A stretch of 64,000 nucleotides of DNA from Chiua virens (GCA_019787685.1 JAHNUO010000006.1:806001-870000), one strand, 5' to 3'. Positions 11,901 through 24,226 are shown, numbered from the stretch's first letter. Notes: generated by a model not told the origin, from the letters alone. Made by a program: numbers and translations.

Positions 11901-12382
11901 CATTCCATTCAAGGGTTTGTTTTCATTTCGGAACAGCATCGGATTGATCCTGCTTTATGGTACTCGCTCTCTTGCACGTATTTCCTCTGTTTTCCATAAT
12001 GCCTGGAGAGTGTTGAAGCTTTCTCATTCTTTAAAATACGATGTTACAAGTCGACTGCAAGGGATAGACAGCGCACTCTCCCGACTCCTTCGTGCTTTTG
12101 TAGTGGAGTTCTTATCATGGTTCATGATATGATGAGTTGCGGATTTGATTTGTGGTGACAGATCAATGATCAATCTTTGTACAATCCAAACACGGAATGC
12201 CCGCAGAGAGTGGCCGGAGTGTCCTCCTGACCTCTTCCATCGCAACTTGCACTACATCTTCCAGCCTGAGCCAGCTGTGTCGACATGCTCACAGCACGAT
12301 CGCTGACAAAGACTGGCTGACTCAGTACTCAGCCCTAGTTAAACACTGCGGCGCTGTTCCCGAGTGTACGAACTCTTCCGTT
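11901..12382. other. intergenic: 3' flank of DUF6533 gene and F-box promoter
   Basis: No gene is supported. An in-frame ATG at 12197 would extend the F-box protein by 62 residues of unremarkable sequence. I prefer the ATG at 12383 because it puts the F-box at the N-terminus. Confidence 0.4.
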
Positions 12383-13194
12383 ATGTTACTCGCACTACCC
12401 CAAGAGATACTCCTCCACATATGTACGTTCTGCAACGCACCTCTTCCGCGTCGGCTGACTTGTCTCCCAGTGTCATTTCTGGATATTCCCGACCTTGCCG
12501 CACTATCGCATGTCTCCAAGGCGCTAGGCCTGTTGACAGCGGATCCAGTGCTTCACCGTACGCGCTTGAGGGTAATAGCTCCTTCGCGCATTCAGCATTC
12601 CCTCTTTGGTAGGAGCCCAGAGGGTATCCTTCTCAGACCAACTATCTCAGAATTGGTACATCGGGGCGTGATGCGCGGACTCCACATGGAACGGAGACTA
12701 CGTACAGGCGCGTATCTATACTCCCCTCATGCAAGTGCACGGAACACCATTTGCCACTTCCATCGTATACTCATGTTTCACCTCAGGCTGCAAAGCAGTA
12801 TGAGAGCACTCTGCACCTTCAACAGACACACACCAAGGTCGTACTGTCTTCTTATCTCCGCAATCGACTGTCCCCGCCTACCGCGCTCAAATCCCTGCAT
12901 CTCTCTCATGTCTTACCGGACATCGAATCGTCGATAATTTCTGTTTCCCGCACCCTCTTGCCGGTTGTGCACAAGTTGAAGTGGAGCATTCAGAAGGACA
13001 ACATGTCTAGGATCATCCGGCCACACACTTCTGGTGCCATGAACCTGAGCGAACCGACCCATCCCTTCAATGGCAATTTTGGTGCATGGGTTGAATTGAA
13101 GGGAACAAACATTTTCGGAGAGTCGGAGAGGGTCCGACTAGCTCTGTGCCCGGATGTGAGGAAGATGATCAAGTTTTACGAAGAGTTGGGGTGA
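12383..13194 (+). CDS. F-box protein
   Basis: The protein opens MLLALPQEILLHI and, after an intron, continues LSFLDIPDLAALSHVSKAL..., a clear F-box (about residues 2-45) that binds Skp1 and links targets to SCF ubiquitin ligase. The rest has no WD or LRR repeats. It carries RPTISELVHRGVMRGLHMERR and, near the C-terminus, ESERVRLALCPDVRKMIKFYEELG. The second intron (12731-12786) has a GC donor: CAT|gcaagt...cctcag|GCT. Only this reading joins YLYSP-H to AAKQYEST in frame, since the nearby GT donors shift frame. The stop is TGA 13192-13194. The substrate is unknown. Confidence 0.75.
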
Positions 13195-13651
13195 CAAGCG
13201 CCGTACGTCCCCACAATACTTGTACGCCGCGGCATTCTTGACCCGAACATATGACACCTGCGGTCCCATACCTGTGCGTCGATCCCCTCTTGTTACGCAT
13301 ATCTGTGGAAAGCGCGTCACAATGTTGTTGTACTCATTACAGTGTCTATTTTATTATGCACAATTGATTACTAGTGACTGCAAATGATGCATGATACAAC
13401 CCTTCGCTGACCAACGCCGGTCCATGGTGGAACTGATTCAAACATACATCGGACTTAGATCCACTGGCAAGCAACACAAATAAAATATTGTCGATATACA
13501 TCATTGCTGGCGTTGCCTTGAGCTCGGAGCCGGAATATTACGAATTTACTCGATTGTGACATGCACAGTGACAGCCATTTTCGGAAGGGATAATTGCATC
13601 ATGCCGATTCATGCGCTGGCCTGCCAGTGGATATCCAGCTACGCATTTCAG
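13195..13651. other. intergenic
   Basis: 3' flank of the F-box gene and promoter of the CutC-like gene. I see no gene, repeat or RNA. Confidence 0.35.
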
Positions 13652-14775
13652 ATGGTCGATGCAGTTCACGAGCGGCCTTCAAAACTTACGATCGAGGTCT
13701 GCATAGATTCAGTCGAATCGGCGGCGGCGTTGGTGCCAGTACAGTGGAATCTTGTGCTTTGATTAACCAATTTCCTTCACAGTGCCGTCCGGGGAGGAGC
13801 AAACCGCCTCGAGTTGTGCAGTAATTTGGGCTACGGTGGGGGAACCACACCAAGCATCGGTCTGCTCCGATCTGTAAAGAAAGCCGTTCCAAATATTCCC
13901 ATAATGGTGCGTGTGTGTTTCAGTTCCGCGGTATAACCTGAATAACGTCGCGCAAGGCAATGGTCAGGCCACGCGCAGGGGACTTCGTATACAGTGAAGG
14001 GGAACTGGATGTCATGCTTCAAGATATCTCTGTTTTCAAAGAGCATGGTGTACAAGGGGTTGTGTTTGGCGCACTCACTGCCTCCGGTGATGTAGATGAA
14101 AGCAAAGTCAAAGAGTATGTGTCGATACCATATCGCGAAGTCAATATTGACCGGAAGACAGACTAGTCTCAGCAGCTATTCCCCTTGAAGGTGAATCCTT
14201 ATATTATGTTACCATCTGGGTGATCCTCAGAATGCAGTTTGTTTCCATCGCGCATTCGATATGGCTAGTAATGCGAAGAACGGTACGTCTAGATCTTCCA
14301 AGGTGCGCATGCTTGGTCGACGTGCTTACACATCCAAGCATGGCGAGCCCTGTCCAAGATAGCTGGAATCACGAGGATATTAACAAGGTGACTTCAGCTA
14401 TCAATGTATCGCAAACCTCTGAAGGTTTACCATTCTTCCATGGCTAGTGGCCAGCGTAGACATGCGAGCTCTCCGGAGGCCTTGGAAGCTTTAGGATGGC
14501 TGTTCGACTCTGCCAGCGTCACGTCCATAATTATTCTTCCTGGCTCTGGCATTACCATATCGACAGTTCCGACGGTGTGCGAAGCTCTCCTACCCCATGG
14601 ACTAAAGGAGATTCATTTGAGCGGCGGTAAATGGATCGACGGCCATTCTGCATATAGACCTGACGGGATGGGAATGGGAGAATGGAACATTTGGAGAACT
14701 GATGAAGCGGCTGTAAGAAAAGTAAGAGATTTCGTGGACGATTTCTTTACGATGGAAAGGTTGAATTCAGCATGA
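13652..14775 (+). CDS. CutC family protein (copper homeostasis)
   Basis: Spliced exons give LTIEVCIDSVESAAA|AVRGGANRLELCSNL, then GGTTPSIGLLRSV, MVRPRAGDFVYSEGEL, VFGALTASGDVD, E-L-V-SAAIPLE|VCFHRAFDM, GITRILT|SGQ, and GSGITISTVPTVCEALLPHGLKEIH. These are the conserved strands of the CutC TIM barrel, which starts EVCVDS..A and ends with GSGI...N. CutC was named for copper tolerance in bacteria; its enzymatic role is unsettled. The start is ATG 13652 (MVDAVHERPSKLTIEV). Six or seven introns were placed using conserved residues. The one ending ggctag before TGGCCAG restores LTSGQ. The protein is about 240 residues, cytosolic, the normal length. Confidence 0.85.
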
Positions 14776-15200
14776 GTCATGTCCATGAGCGCTCCGGTTC
14801 AAATGTTCAGAAAAAACCTCCACCACACACGCTGCCCAATGACCTGCCTCGACCTGACGCAAGCTCCAGCCTCCAGGACACTCTCCATGCCGTCGAGGAG
14901 TTGTCAGTGTTGCTTGGAGGAGATTGTCCATATTGTTCTACCTGGCGACCCGTGTAGGATGTATATGACGTTCGAACACGCATTATAGCTTAGGTCCCAT
15001 TCCCCGCATTCGCCCCACAAGTATAATCGGACTGCCTAGTGACTGTAGTATACCTTGGAAAATCACGTGACCTTAGGCCAAGTTTAATCGACAGAGCATG
15101 GTTGGAGTGCTTTCCAAGATAATGGGCAGTTCGCTGTCGTCTCCTTCAACTCCAGGAAAATTCACTTGAGAGTACCGGACAAGAGAAGAGAACATTTCGA
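14776..15200. other. intergenic
   Basis: 3' flank of the CutC-like gene and promoter of the bromodomain gene. No gene or repeat is seen. Confidence 0.35.
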
Positions 15201-17525
15201 ATGGCGATGAAGCGAGAGTTGGGTTCTTTGTCAGGAGAAGTTGACCTGGACAGCCCTCGGATGAAGCGACGCAAGGAGCCCCCCGCGTCCCAGGAAGCAA
15301 CAATCCCAGCAACACATCCATCCACGGTAACAAATGGCAGCAACGGCGATGCGACTCTACAGCATACCGAGGGCGACGACATTGATATTGGCGTGTTGAA
15401 GGACCAAGCAACTAAGCTGTGGCAGACGGTCAAGGACGCAGTCAATAAAGAGTACGTTACAAACCAAGCTTGCGCGCCGCTTGGCTCGTTTTTCTTTCTG
15501 ACAATTCTACATATGACTCATAAACACATTTCAGAGGCAACATATGCTCGCCAGCTTTCATGCGATTACCCTCCAAACGCCACTATCCAGATTACTACGG
15601 CATCATCCTACATCCCATCTGCTTGGATGAGATCAAGAAAAAAATCGACGAGGACCAGTATCCTTCCCTTGACGAGGTCCGACAAGACTTCGAACTATGC
15701 TTTACCAATGCCAAACGATACAACGTAAAGGAAAGTCCTATATGGCTAGATGCCAAGTTTCTCCTTGTCAGTACCTTGCGCCCACTCATTCCTGTCTTCA
15801 CTCCTCACTCGCCTTACTCCTACAGAAACTTACCAACAAAGAATACACCAAAATAACAGGAAAGAAAGTCAAGAAAAGCAGCGAACAGGACGAAAACGGC
15901 GAGGAGAAAGCAGACGGCGACATCGACGACGACAAAAAGAAGAACAAGCCACCCAACATGAATAGGCTCCTCAAATCAAGGCTGCAAAAGCTCGTGGAGA
16001 AAACAGACGAGGAGACGTGAGTCATATATCCTTATTCATCCGTTCCACTTAGTTTGATATTCACAGACACCGCGTCCTTTCTGATGTTTTCATGGAGATG
16101 CCATCAAAAAAAGACTATCCATCGTACTACAAGCAAATCAAGCGCCCGATGTGTCTTGAGTACATTTTCGTATGTTCAAACACACCTCCATAGCATTTTA
16201 CACTTAGTCTCAACCCACAGAAACGGTTGAAGCGCAAGGAATATACAACTTCCGAGGAGTTTGCCAACGAAGTCGAATTAGTATTTTCGAATGCCCTTGA
16301 ATTCAACCAGGATCACAGCCAAATTTGGCAGGACGCTGGCACCCTCCGGGTTGGTCTGTTCTGTGTTGCATGTCATATGACTTACAATGATCGTAGGATT
16401 ACTTCCGCCAACTCCTTGTCCGATCTCCCGCCGCCATATGCCCTCCCTAGGTATGCGAAAACTCCAGCAAAAATCAAGCTGAAGGTCCCGGGAGCGTCAT
16501 CTAGTTCAATGACGATTCCGCAAGCCCCAGCGGACAGCTCGAGTTCAAAGCCGGTACAGGACCACCCAGCAAGTTCGTTGACGTTCCGGTTACCTGGTTC
16601 GGGCACTGCCAAGAGTTCTGTCCAGCCGCCTGAATCAGGGCCAAAGACAGCCGCCACATCGACTGTCGCACCTGCAGCTAGTGCTGCCTTGCCTCAATCT
16701 CTCGCGCCAAAGTCTACTTCCACGCCTACTCCTGTTTCGGCAACTATCGCTGCAGCCGAATCCTCGCGCGTTTCAACCCCTGTTCCTGTTCCTGCTACCC
16801 AAACAGTTGTTTCGTCATCAAAAGTCAACCCACCTTCTCAAGTTACCGCACAACAACCTCAGTTCTCGACCACTCCACAATATACGCATTATCCCAATGC
16901 AACATACCACCCGATGGCCCAGCCTGCCGCTGTTCCCAAACCCCCAACGTCCATAGCTCCCACTGCGCCACCAGCTCGCAACGCACACGCAGTCTCCAGA
17001 TCCCCTCCGCCGTCATTGAGTGGCCACAGACCCTTGAAAGGGGTATTTGTCACTGTGAAACCTCAGGAACGATCCTTTTGGCTCGATCATCGTGACGGTG
17101 TCAAGTCGTGGGCTATGAAGCTTGGACGTGGCGAGGTATCACTATCTATTTCAGAAATCAAATTCCTGGGAGACGAGGAACGAGATAGTAGCGATGAAGA
17201 TGTCGACGCCCAGGATATTGAGGAAGAGGAGGAGGAGCTTGTACCAAAGAAACGTGGTCGTGGTCGCCCACCTAAGAACTCGAAGGCCAAGGCTAAGACA
17301 ATACCAACAAAGAAATCTGAGCCCGCAGGAAAGAAGGCTTCGAAAGCGGCCACCCCATCGCGGGAGAATATGTATATTGTATTGAATGGTAAACCCGTTG
17401 GTGAGAAACCGGAACAGGAAGGGGTTTGGGAGATGGAGTTGCAAAGTGGTCCTAATGTCTTAGAAGTGGGGGAGAAGGGCGGTCATGTCTGGAAAGTTTA
17501 CCTGGAGAGGGTAACAACCACCTGA
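15201..17525 (+). CDS. RSC4: RSC4-like double bromodomain chromatin remodeling subunit
   Basis: After MAMKRELGSLSGE the exons encode two bromodomains. The first has FMRLPSKRHYPDYYGIILHPI...DFELCFTNAKRYN...SPIWLDA. The second has VFMEMPSKKDYPSYYKQIKRPM...VELVFSNALEFNQDHSQIWQDA. Each carries the acetyl-lysine-binding Asn (AKRYN, ALEFN) and a P-x-x-Y-x-x-I/x-P loop. A Pro/Ser/Ala-rich linker (about residues 330-500) leads to a C-terminal block, VFVTVKPQERSFWLDH. An AT-hook-like KKRGRGRPPKNSKAK segment follows. Tandem bromodomains plus this C-terminal region match the Rsc4 subunit of the RSC remodeling complex, which reads acetylated histone H3. Five introns are visible, all in frame. The start is the first of two close ATGs (15201 and 15207). 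Confidence 0.85.
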
Positions 17526-17639
17526 TTATTTTCTGGCCATCCTAATCCTTCGCTCTAATCTCTTATTACTTAATGGTGTATCCATTCATTGTAGGTTTTA
17601 CTCTACCAAGACACTAGTGATTCCACTGTCCAATAAATA

Positions 17640-19423
17640 TCATGCTGGTCCTGCAGAAGGGGAATATAGTGGTCCTTCGTCATCAGGGACGTCTTCTGAG
17701 TCAGGCTGGTAAAGTCGGTATCTTCCAGTCGTCTCAACCTCGTCCTGTATGTATTGCCTGAGCATTTCCTCTCTATTTATAGGGCGCACTTCGTAGCCTT
17801 CTGACCCACGCCGTGTCTTCAACCCTTGGTACTCTTCTTCGGGCTCCATGTCAAAATCAGGATGATAGGGCGGGAGTGCGGACGTGTAGGCTCGAGAAGA
17901 CGATCGTTCCTCGATGGGCCGCGGGCGCGTATTAGAGGGGCGAAGGGCAGGATTGACGTCCCCGTTCTCGTAGGTCCAGGGACTATCAGGGAGTTTGAAT
18001 TGTTTTTGGCTATCTAGAGCTGGATCCCTTGGAGGCCATTGCTCAACGTCATATTCTAAAGTAGGAAAGGTGGTCGTCAATTCATGAAGGGACAAGATGC
18101 ACCGCGACGCTGACAGGGACCAGGACCATAGAAGACACGATTGCTCCCGTCCCATGACTTTCCGGTGTGCTCAGTAGGTGCGGGAAAGTCATATTACTCA
18201 CCACTTCCAAGTGACAGCTGGTATTTGAGGCCAGTTCCCGGCGGAACTGTAGGACAACACCAAAGAAGTGGATTGCTACCCAGAATAGAGACTATGTTCC
18301 TCTTGACTCCTAAATCCTGTTTAAAGTTAGAGCTTATTTCTTCCTCGAAGATTCTAAGCGCATACATAGGGAAACTTGATCTGAGGGAAAGATCAGGATT
18401 GTTACACTATATTCAGACAAACGACGGACCTCTTTTATCTTGCCATTGCGTTTGAGTATGGCGGCCCTGTCTTTCTCCCATCCTTCAATCGTAGTGGCGT
18501 TGCGCATCAAGCTGTGGAAATGGTATAGGCTGCACACGCATTATCAACTCGAGGATCCCCATGCAAACGAAAACTAACCTGAAAGCACCAACAGCAAGAA
18601 TGACTGGGACTACAAATACATAGTTCAGAACGATGCAAAAGAACTCGTAACCAGATGGATCGCCCTGAACCGAATCAACGCAGAGAAGCTATAATTCTGG
18701 GGAGACTTACGTGGGAATATCTCCTCCCCATCGTAACCATGACCCTCCGTGTCACCATAGAGAGGTGGTAGGTGCATGTGAGATCCACGTAGAACAAGAA
18801 ACGAATAAAATGACCGTAGTTGAAGTGACCAATGCAGTTGTTCACCCAGGGGCAATGGTGATCTAAGACGTAGCAGTGAGAGATGCAGCGTATTGGCCGA
18901 ACAATATCACGAACCCATCCGAAGCACGCATCTATTTGGCCCGAGTCAGAAATGACCGACTCATGACAACACGCACACAGACCGGTTGCACTGTCTACAA
19001 TGATGCGACCTTGGGGGTTTGTATTTTTCACAAGTCCGACAGTATCTGGGACTTCCCGTAAGCTTCTTGACTTCGTATCCCTCTCCCGCAAGGTAGTCAG
19101 GCTCCTGGACCTGATGTCAAATGATTGGAAGCAGAAAGGCAGAAATTCTAACCCATCCGTCAGGTACCCGTCCGGGATCAGTGAATATGCATAGGTAATA
19201 GTTCCATAGTAGCAAGGACGCTAGTATGCTGCACAACTTGTCAAGGCAGAATGGAAGGAAACAAGGAAGCGGCTTACTTGAACGGCACCAGCAGTGTTAT
19301 GAGCTCGACGGACCATTCTCGGCCGTACCAAGGCCATATGATGTATAACTGTGAAGTGAATATGGGGAAAAGGATTAGAAACAGCACGAAGCTGATGACG
19401 AGGCCAGCCAAGAAGGGGTGCAT
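17640..19423 (-). CDS. PFA4: PFA4-type DHHC palmitoyltransferase
   Basis: Spliced minus-strand exons give membrane helices at the N-terminus ([47 protein letters not shown]). A full DHHC cysteine-rich domain follows: [36 protein letters not shown], then [18 protein letters not shown]. After this come two more helices and the PFA4-like C-terminus [28 protein letters not shown]. The catalytic Cys is in DHHC. PFA4 is the ER palmitoyltransferase that acylates chitin synthase Chs3 in yeast. The start at 19421-19423 is the first ATG in frame after a TAA. The tail adds about 130 acidic, probably disordered residues to TGA 17640-17642. Its start lies only 53 bp from the divergent gene at 19477. Confidence 0.92.
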
Positions 19424-19476
19424 AACAAAGTCGCGACATGGGTCCAAACGTGGTTATTTCAGCTTTCTCACTTGCC

Positions 19477-20302
19477 ATGCTGCGCCTTCGTGCGAGCCCT
19501 TCAACGCGCCCGTGGCACTCAATACGTTCTGCCTCGCAGTTTAGTCAGGGCCAAATCAATGACCGGCGTTCGTATATCTTCGGCTCAGCTCTCTCGATTG
19601 ATGCTAACATCAACTAATGCAGCTGTGAAACCTTTGTCTATATTATCTCGTGCGTCCCAAGATGTACCTATGAACGTCACAAACCTTTTTTTTTCAGGCA
19701 AGAGCGACAGGGTCCGGTCAAGGCAGGCATCGCGATTCCGAGACGGAGCAAAAAACTTCCGAGTCACCCGTTGCAGCTACCGCTGTTACACCTAAAAAAC
19801 CATTTCCACGCGCTACTTCTTTTGTCTCTACTCGGTCTGCCGAACGAAGGGATCACGCAGCCGAGAAATGGTTCACGGGTGTTCGAGAGCTTGAGCTTGA
19901 GCGCGTGGACAATTCCGAGGACCTCAAGCCGCTGCCCCGCAAGAAACGCTCGCTCGAGTCTCCAAAGCATCACGAAATGAGACCCAGGACGGACCTGAAT
20001 GCGCTGTTTACTTCCACCACTGCTCGCTCCGCGATGTCATTGCGAGTTCAGACCAAGAAAGAATTGGGAGGCGACTATACAAGCTATCTTCCGAACGGAT
20101 ATCCCGATCCACGTCGGCTTCCCGTTGACTATGCTCGTTTGTTTCTAGGCCGAAATAAGCATATACCATTGACTGCGCAGACTGGTGCCCTCAATGTCAT
20201 CGAGGGTGCAATTCGGGGCAAAACGATCAGGCCAAGTAAGTGGTTTGCTACTTACCTTGACTCACTCGATTCTGATTTCGTGCCACATATACAGCTGCTT
20301 AG
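19477..20302 (+). CDS. hypothetical protein with mitochondrial-type presequence
   Basis: I do not recognise the family. The best model starts at ATG 19477 (MLRLRASPSTRPWHSIRSAS), an Arg/Ser-rich, acid-free leader typical of mitochondrial presequences. It then splices (donor A|gtcagg) to TVKPLSILSRASQD, then after ttttttttttcag to ARATGSGQGRHRD. A later ATG at 19559 with another donor also works and would drop the leader. The body has AAEKWFTGVRELELE, RSAMSLRVQTKKELGG, PNGYPDPRRLPVDYARLFLGRN and ALNVIEGAIRGKTIRP, ending at TAG 20300-20302 after a last intron. About 220 residues. A mitochondrial ribosomal or matrix protein is possible but unproven. Confidence 0.6.
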
Positions 20303-20391
20303 ACATCTTTCATCTCGTTTACGGTTTTTATTCTGTCTCCATGAGTTATTAGGTGATTGGTAGAATGAAATAAACATAAAATACGCGAAGA

Positions 20392-21980
20392 TTATGAAGG
20401 GGAGGAAGTCTGCGTTGCATGTGATGCAGGGTCTGACGAATGTCCGGGTAATGGGGCAGAAGGTACATCAAGCTCTTTTGACCCGTCAACGACAGTAGTT
20501 GGTGAACGTGGCCGAATCCACTCCGGAAGCTCAAAATCTCTCACTTCCTCTAGACTCTGCGGGACTTTAGTGCCAAACGCAGTCACAAGTCTCTGCGTTT
20601 TCCGCGCGTTCGGCGCAGCTTGATTACGAAGTGCCCATTGCATAAGCACGCATGGTTCAGCCTTTGGTGCGGTTGAATGCGGGGGTTTTGTGGCATAATC
20701 CGGGGTGTCTGCGGAATAAGATGATTCCGCATCATCCATACGCGAGGCCCGAGTGCGTTTGTGGGGCCTCTCAGAGGACACTGAGACTGTGCCCGAAGAA
20801 ACCTTGGAGAATGGCTTTGTGGGCGAAGAAACAGCGCGCGTCGAGTTTGAATTGGCTCCAGGAGAGCTGACCTGGAACAACGGAAGTCCGTTATAATCCT
20901 TATGCCGGCTTTGCGGAACTTTGATCTTTAGGATGATCGCTGGGGCACTGGGTTTCGGTGAAGGGTGGTTTGACATTTCTCTCGGAGTTGAACTAGACTC
21001 TTCCACACTACAGACATCAGGAGCTGGCGGATTCGTGATAATGGCCCTGTTGGCCCCTTTGAGGTCTGCAAGCTTTTTCTCGGAAGGGAGAAGAGTTCCG
21101 GTAACGCTCCTCCAGGATGGAGGCAATTTCAAGCATTTCTTCCCGGCGTCTCTCCCCTTCGTTGAAAGTCTGAGAACCGTTGATCGGGGAGCTAGACAAG
21201 GTGTCGTCATTGGATACGGTTGGCGAGGAGAATGACGATGCAGGCAAACCAAGGAACGCAGAACTATCCATAACCTTGAGCTGTTCGATACGCTCCCTGA
21301 GTTTATACTGCTCGTGTTTCAACTTCTCCTTCTCCCGAAGCCGTTGTCGCTTTTCAAACGTTTCATACTTGCGATGGCGCTTCTCGTACGTCGCGTCGGA
21401 AGTGTCTGCATTATCCTGCTAGAGATAACAATGTGATTATGGTTATACATCTTACGAAACGTGGATGTATGTACCTCTCCTGACGACCGAGGCCTGAAGC
21501 GCCCTCCGACACTCTCGTCCTCCGACAGCAAGGTAAACTCGGGCGTCTGGATGTCTAGTTGTTCCCGATAGGCCTTAATGACATCTGGCCGGTCAAAGTA
21601 ACGTTGGTTCGCAAATGTATTGAGCCCAAAGCTGGCCGACTTGGACGAGGACTCGAGCAAAGCCGAATTTGTGGTCAACAAGAATGGCGTGTCGACGGGT
21701 ATGAGCGGCTCGTTATCAACTGGAATTCATGAAAACATGAGCGTGAAACGAATGAAGGAGACCGCGCAGAACGCACATCGGCGCTTTTGTGCATCCAAAA
21801 TCATCATGTCCACATCACAACTTCCAATGCCAGGCCCACCACGACGAGAACGTGTAGGTAAAACACGTTTTTGGACGAGGACGTGAGGTTGCTAGATGGG
21901 ATACATCCGCCATGGAAGGTCTTCGGTGCTTCAGTGGATCGTACACTTGCACTACGCCGACGGCGAACGTCGGCTGACAT
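20392..21980 (-). CDS. SAS4/PEHE-like coiled-coil chromatin protein
   Basis: Exons read MSADVRRRRSASVRSTEAP..., then FANQRYFDRPDVIKAYREQL and TPEFTLLSEDESVGGR. A strongly basic/acidic coiled coil follows: YEKRHRKYETFEKRQRLREK, KLKHEQYKLRERIEQLKVMD, SSAFL. The pattern KR..KYE..EKRQR.REKEKL..EQYKL.ERIEQL resembles the SAS4/PEHE-type domain, whose known members scaffold MYST histone acetyltransferase complexes. The C-terminal half is disordered (SPKPSAPAIILKIKVPQS and basic/Ser-rich stretches). A short intron (gttacc...ttgcag, about 43 bp near 21075-21120) is needed to join EILEE to LKGANRAIIT; without it there would be a frameshift. The start could also be ATG 22010. The family assignment is from pattern memory only. 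Confidence 0.6.
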
Positions 21981-22253
21981 GGGCTGAAGCTGAAGCGCTA
22001 ACGAAGTCAAAGAAAATGGCGACTAGGGCCAACAAGGTCGTGGCGTTGGTGGTTCGTCGTCGTGGATCTAATGCGAGTTGTGGACTCTGCTGTTCAATAG
22101 AGACCGGTATGTCCACAAGAGCATGGCTACCACAAACAACTACACTACGACTAAGTGGGAAGTAAATGGCTGCAGCTTGCTGCTTCACCGAGAACCTTCA
22201 CCGTCACTGTGCATCAAGGACGAACGGAGGAACCGTCGACGAACAACCAACCA

Positions 22254-22744
22254 TCAGCGCTCAGGGCATGACTCGCGTCCATGATTTTGCCCCTTTGGCA
22301 CCAGGACATAGTCGGTATTCCTAGACTTGCATTTTAGTCCAGAGGGATGCCTCCAAAAACTTACATACCAGGTGGAAATCGCGAACACTGGGATTCCTGC
22401 ATTCTTCAAGGGTGTCGTAAAGGCGCAGATCACGCCCGTCAATTCTATTGCACTGGTCAGTATACGCTGCCAGAAAGACGCTATCGGCAAAGTTATGAAC
22501 CAAATTCCATCGGGCCCGCTATTTTGATGCATTTCCACTCCCCCTCATCCCTTTCCGCCTCACAGACGACGGAAATTTCTTCTGTTGTTCGAGTGATAGA
22601 GACGACCCCCGAAGTCATATTTGACACACTCAGTTGACGAAAAGTATCAGGTGGTATTTCGTTAGCTGAAAGGTACTGTTTGATAGTAAATGTCGAGCTC
22701 AGAACCTCCAGATGAAGACACGGGTGGTTGATGGGAGGGGCCAT
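22254..22744 (-). CDS. ACT-domain protein
   Basis: Exon 1 runs MAPPINHPCLHLEVLSSTFT ... SVVCEAERDEGEWKCIKIAGPMEF. An intron of 54 bp ending gtgcaatag then brings in ELTGVICAFTTPLKNAGIPV, FAISTW, and a third exon gives NTDYVLVPKGQ before TGA 22254-22256. LTGV...TTPLK..GIPVFAISTWNTDYVLV is the ligand-binding ACT (CASTOR-like) signature seen in small fungal ACT proteins that probably sense amino acids. Length is about 127 residues, normal for this group. The intron choice matters: a shorter 34-bp gt-ag option would break the frame. Confidence 0.82.
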
Positions 22745-22862
22745 AGTTGGTGGAGCTCAGACCCAGACGCAGGGCTCTAGGTATTTATGGTTGCACAAGA
22801 AATAGATTCTCTATCGAGAAGGACAAACACGAAGCTAAGTCAACACCAAGTATCAAAGTTAT

Positions 22863-24178
22863 TTAGCTAGTTTTGGGAAGGTACTGGACGCTGCTCGACG
22901 AGCAAGAGCTAGAGCTCTTAGGGGAATCTTTCCGATCATCAATACCAAGCTCTGATATAGGAAGCGAGAGAGGACTCACTAATGGGAACAAACACGCCAT
23001 CAATTACAGATCCCTTCAGGTTGAAATACCAGCTGATTGTGTTCAAACCGCCATTCGAACAACCGAGTTGAGGAGTATACTAACCAACGCAATTTCAGAA
23101 GAGTCTCCCCGTATTATGAGCGTGCACGTACACCACCAGAACCTGCCTCAAGTGCGGCAAGGATATCCGACAACGCATAGGTTTGAGTTGTGGAAGGAGT
23201 GATACCAGCGTTAGCAAGCCAAGTGTAGGTGGGGAGAGTCTGGAATAAATTGACAATGGTCTCGCAGTATGCTACGGCCTACACGAACCAAGTTAGGGGT
23301 GGTGCGCGTGATTCCGGCTGATCAAGGACCTTACCTCAGCACCCTGTGGACTGCCGTCTGGGATGCAGGAAGGTTCCAGTGTGCTTTCAGGAACCCGGGG
23401 TGAGAGACCGTGTGGAAGTAGAATGGATCCTATGTTTACCTAAAGCACTGTTCCGTGCTTTGCCCATTCATGCTAAGTTGCTATCAGTAAATATCCAATT
23501 CGTCGGAACAACTTGAAGACGCACACTCCAAAGTTCCTCATTAGAGCCATCAGGCATTCAACCAGTATTGTTGTATGTAATCCAATGTAGAAGTGGCGCC
23601 CTGGTCTTGGAGAAGCTGGAGACAATCACGTCGATGGTCTGCTTGAAGTATGTCTGCATACCTGGGAAATATCATAGTTGGCACGCGAAGAATCACAATT
23701 TTCTTGGTACGAGCCAGTCGCAACTATTAATATAAGTAACCGTGACTTTGAATGTGAGCCTGCATTGATCCACACTGACAAGCGTACTTGTCATCCCACA
23801 AGCCTGGTGATGATGACGGTGTAAACTCAGGTACATTTCTTCACAGGGACAATCACTCACCATGAATGGTCCAGCTGTCAGCAGGGCTGCCAGCGACGTT
23901 CGTGTCCCAAAACTTCCGAAACCATAGTCACAGAAAGGGTATACATAGTTAACGTGATATTACCTGAGTTTGCAACAATAAACCCTGTGATTGAGTGCAG
24001 CAAGTGAACAGTGGTAGGATTCGGGATGTTAAGTACAACATACACTTGGATATTCAGCACAGCATGTGTTGGGTGGTGCAGTCGAAGTTTGACAAGAGGC
24101 CGTGTCAATTGTGGAACACCCAGAGCTGATTGCTCCTGACAACTTGAAAATTTGAGATAACAAGAGTAAAAGTAACAT
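22863..24178 (-). pseudogene. ribonuclease T2 pseudogene (upstream copy of tandem pair)
   Basis: The gene aligns exon by exon with the intact copy at 26275-27570: signal peptide MLLLLLLSQIFKLSGA, SCQTSTAPPNTCCAEYP, GLLLQTQ, FWDTNVAGSPADSWTIHG, ENCDSSRANYDISQ, HEWAKHGT, and the C-terminal QYLPKTS. The first catalytic motif (SWTIHG) survives. Two single-base insertions relative to the intact copy break the frame. One is at the exon starting TTGCGACTGGCTCG (about 23715), where the other copy has TTGCGATGGCTCG. The other is just after HEWAKHGT (about 23448), before the conserved Cys. The first puts a stop a few codons later, so no full secreted enzyme is made. The TATA box is retained. Confidence 0.8.
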
Positions 24179-24217
24179 GATCTGAAGCAAGATAACAACC
24201 CACCAAAAATCCCTGGG

Positions 24218-24226
24218 CATTTTATA
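24218..24226 (-). promoter_or_regulatory. TATA box, RNase T2 pseudogene
   Basis: Minus-strand TATAAAATG, 40 bp upstream of the former start codon. It is identical in sequence and spacing to that of the intact copy, showing that the duplication included the promoter. Confidence 0.7.

Noticed and set aside
22440..22510. 34-bp intron or frameshift in the ACT-domain gene
   Set aside because: A 54-bp intron ending gtgcaatag restores GPMEF-ELTGV in frame, so no break is needed.
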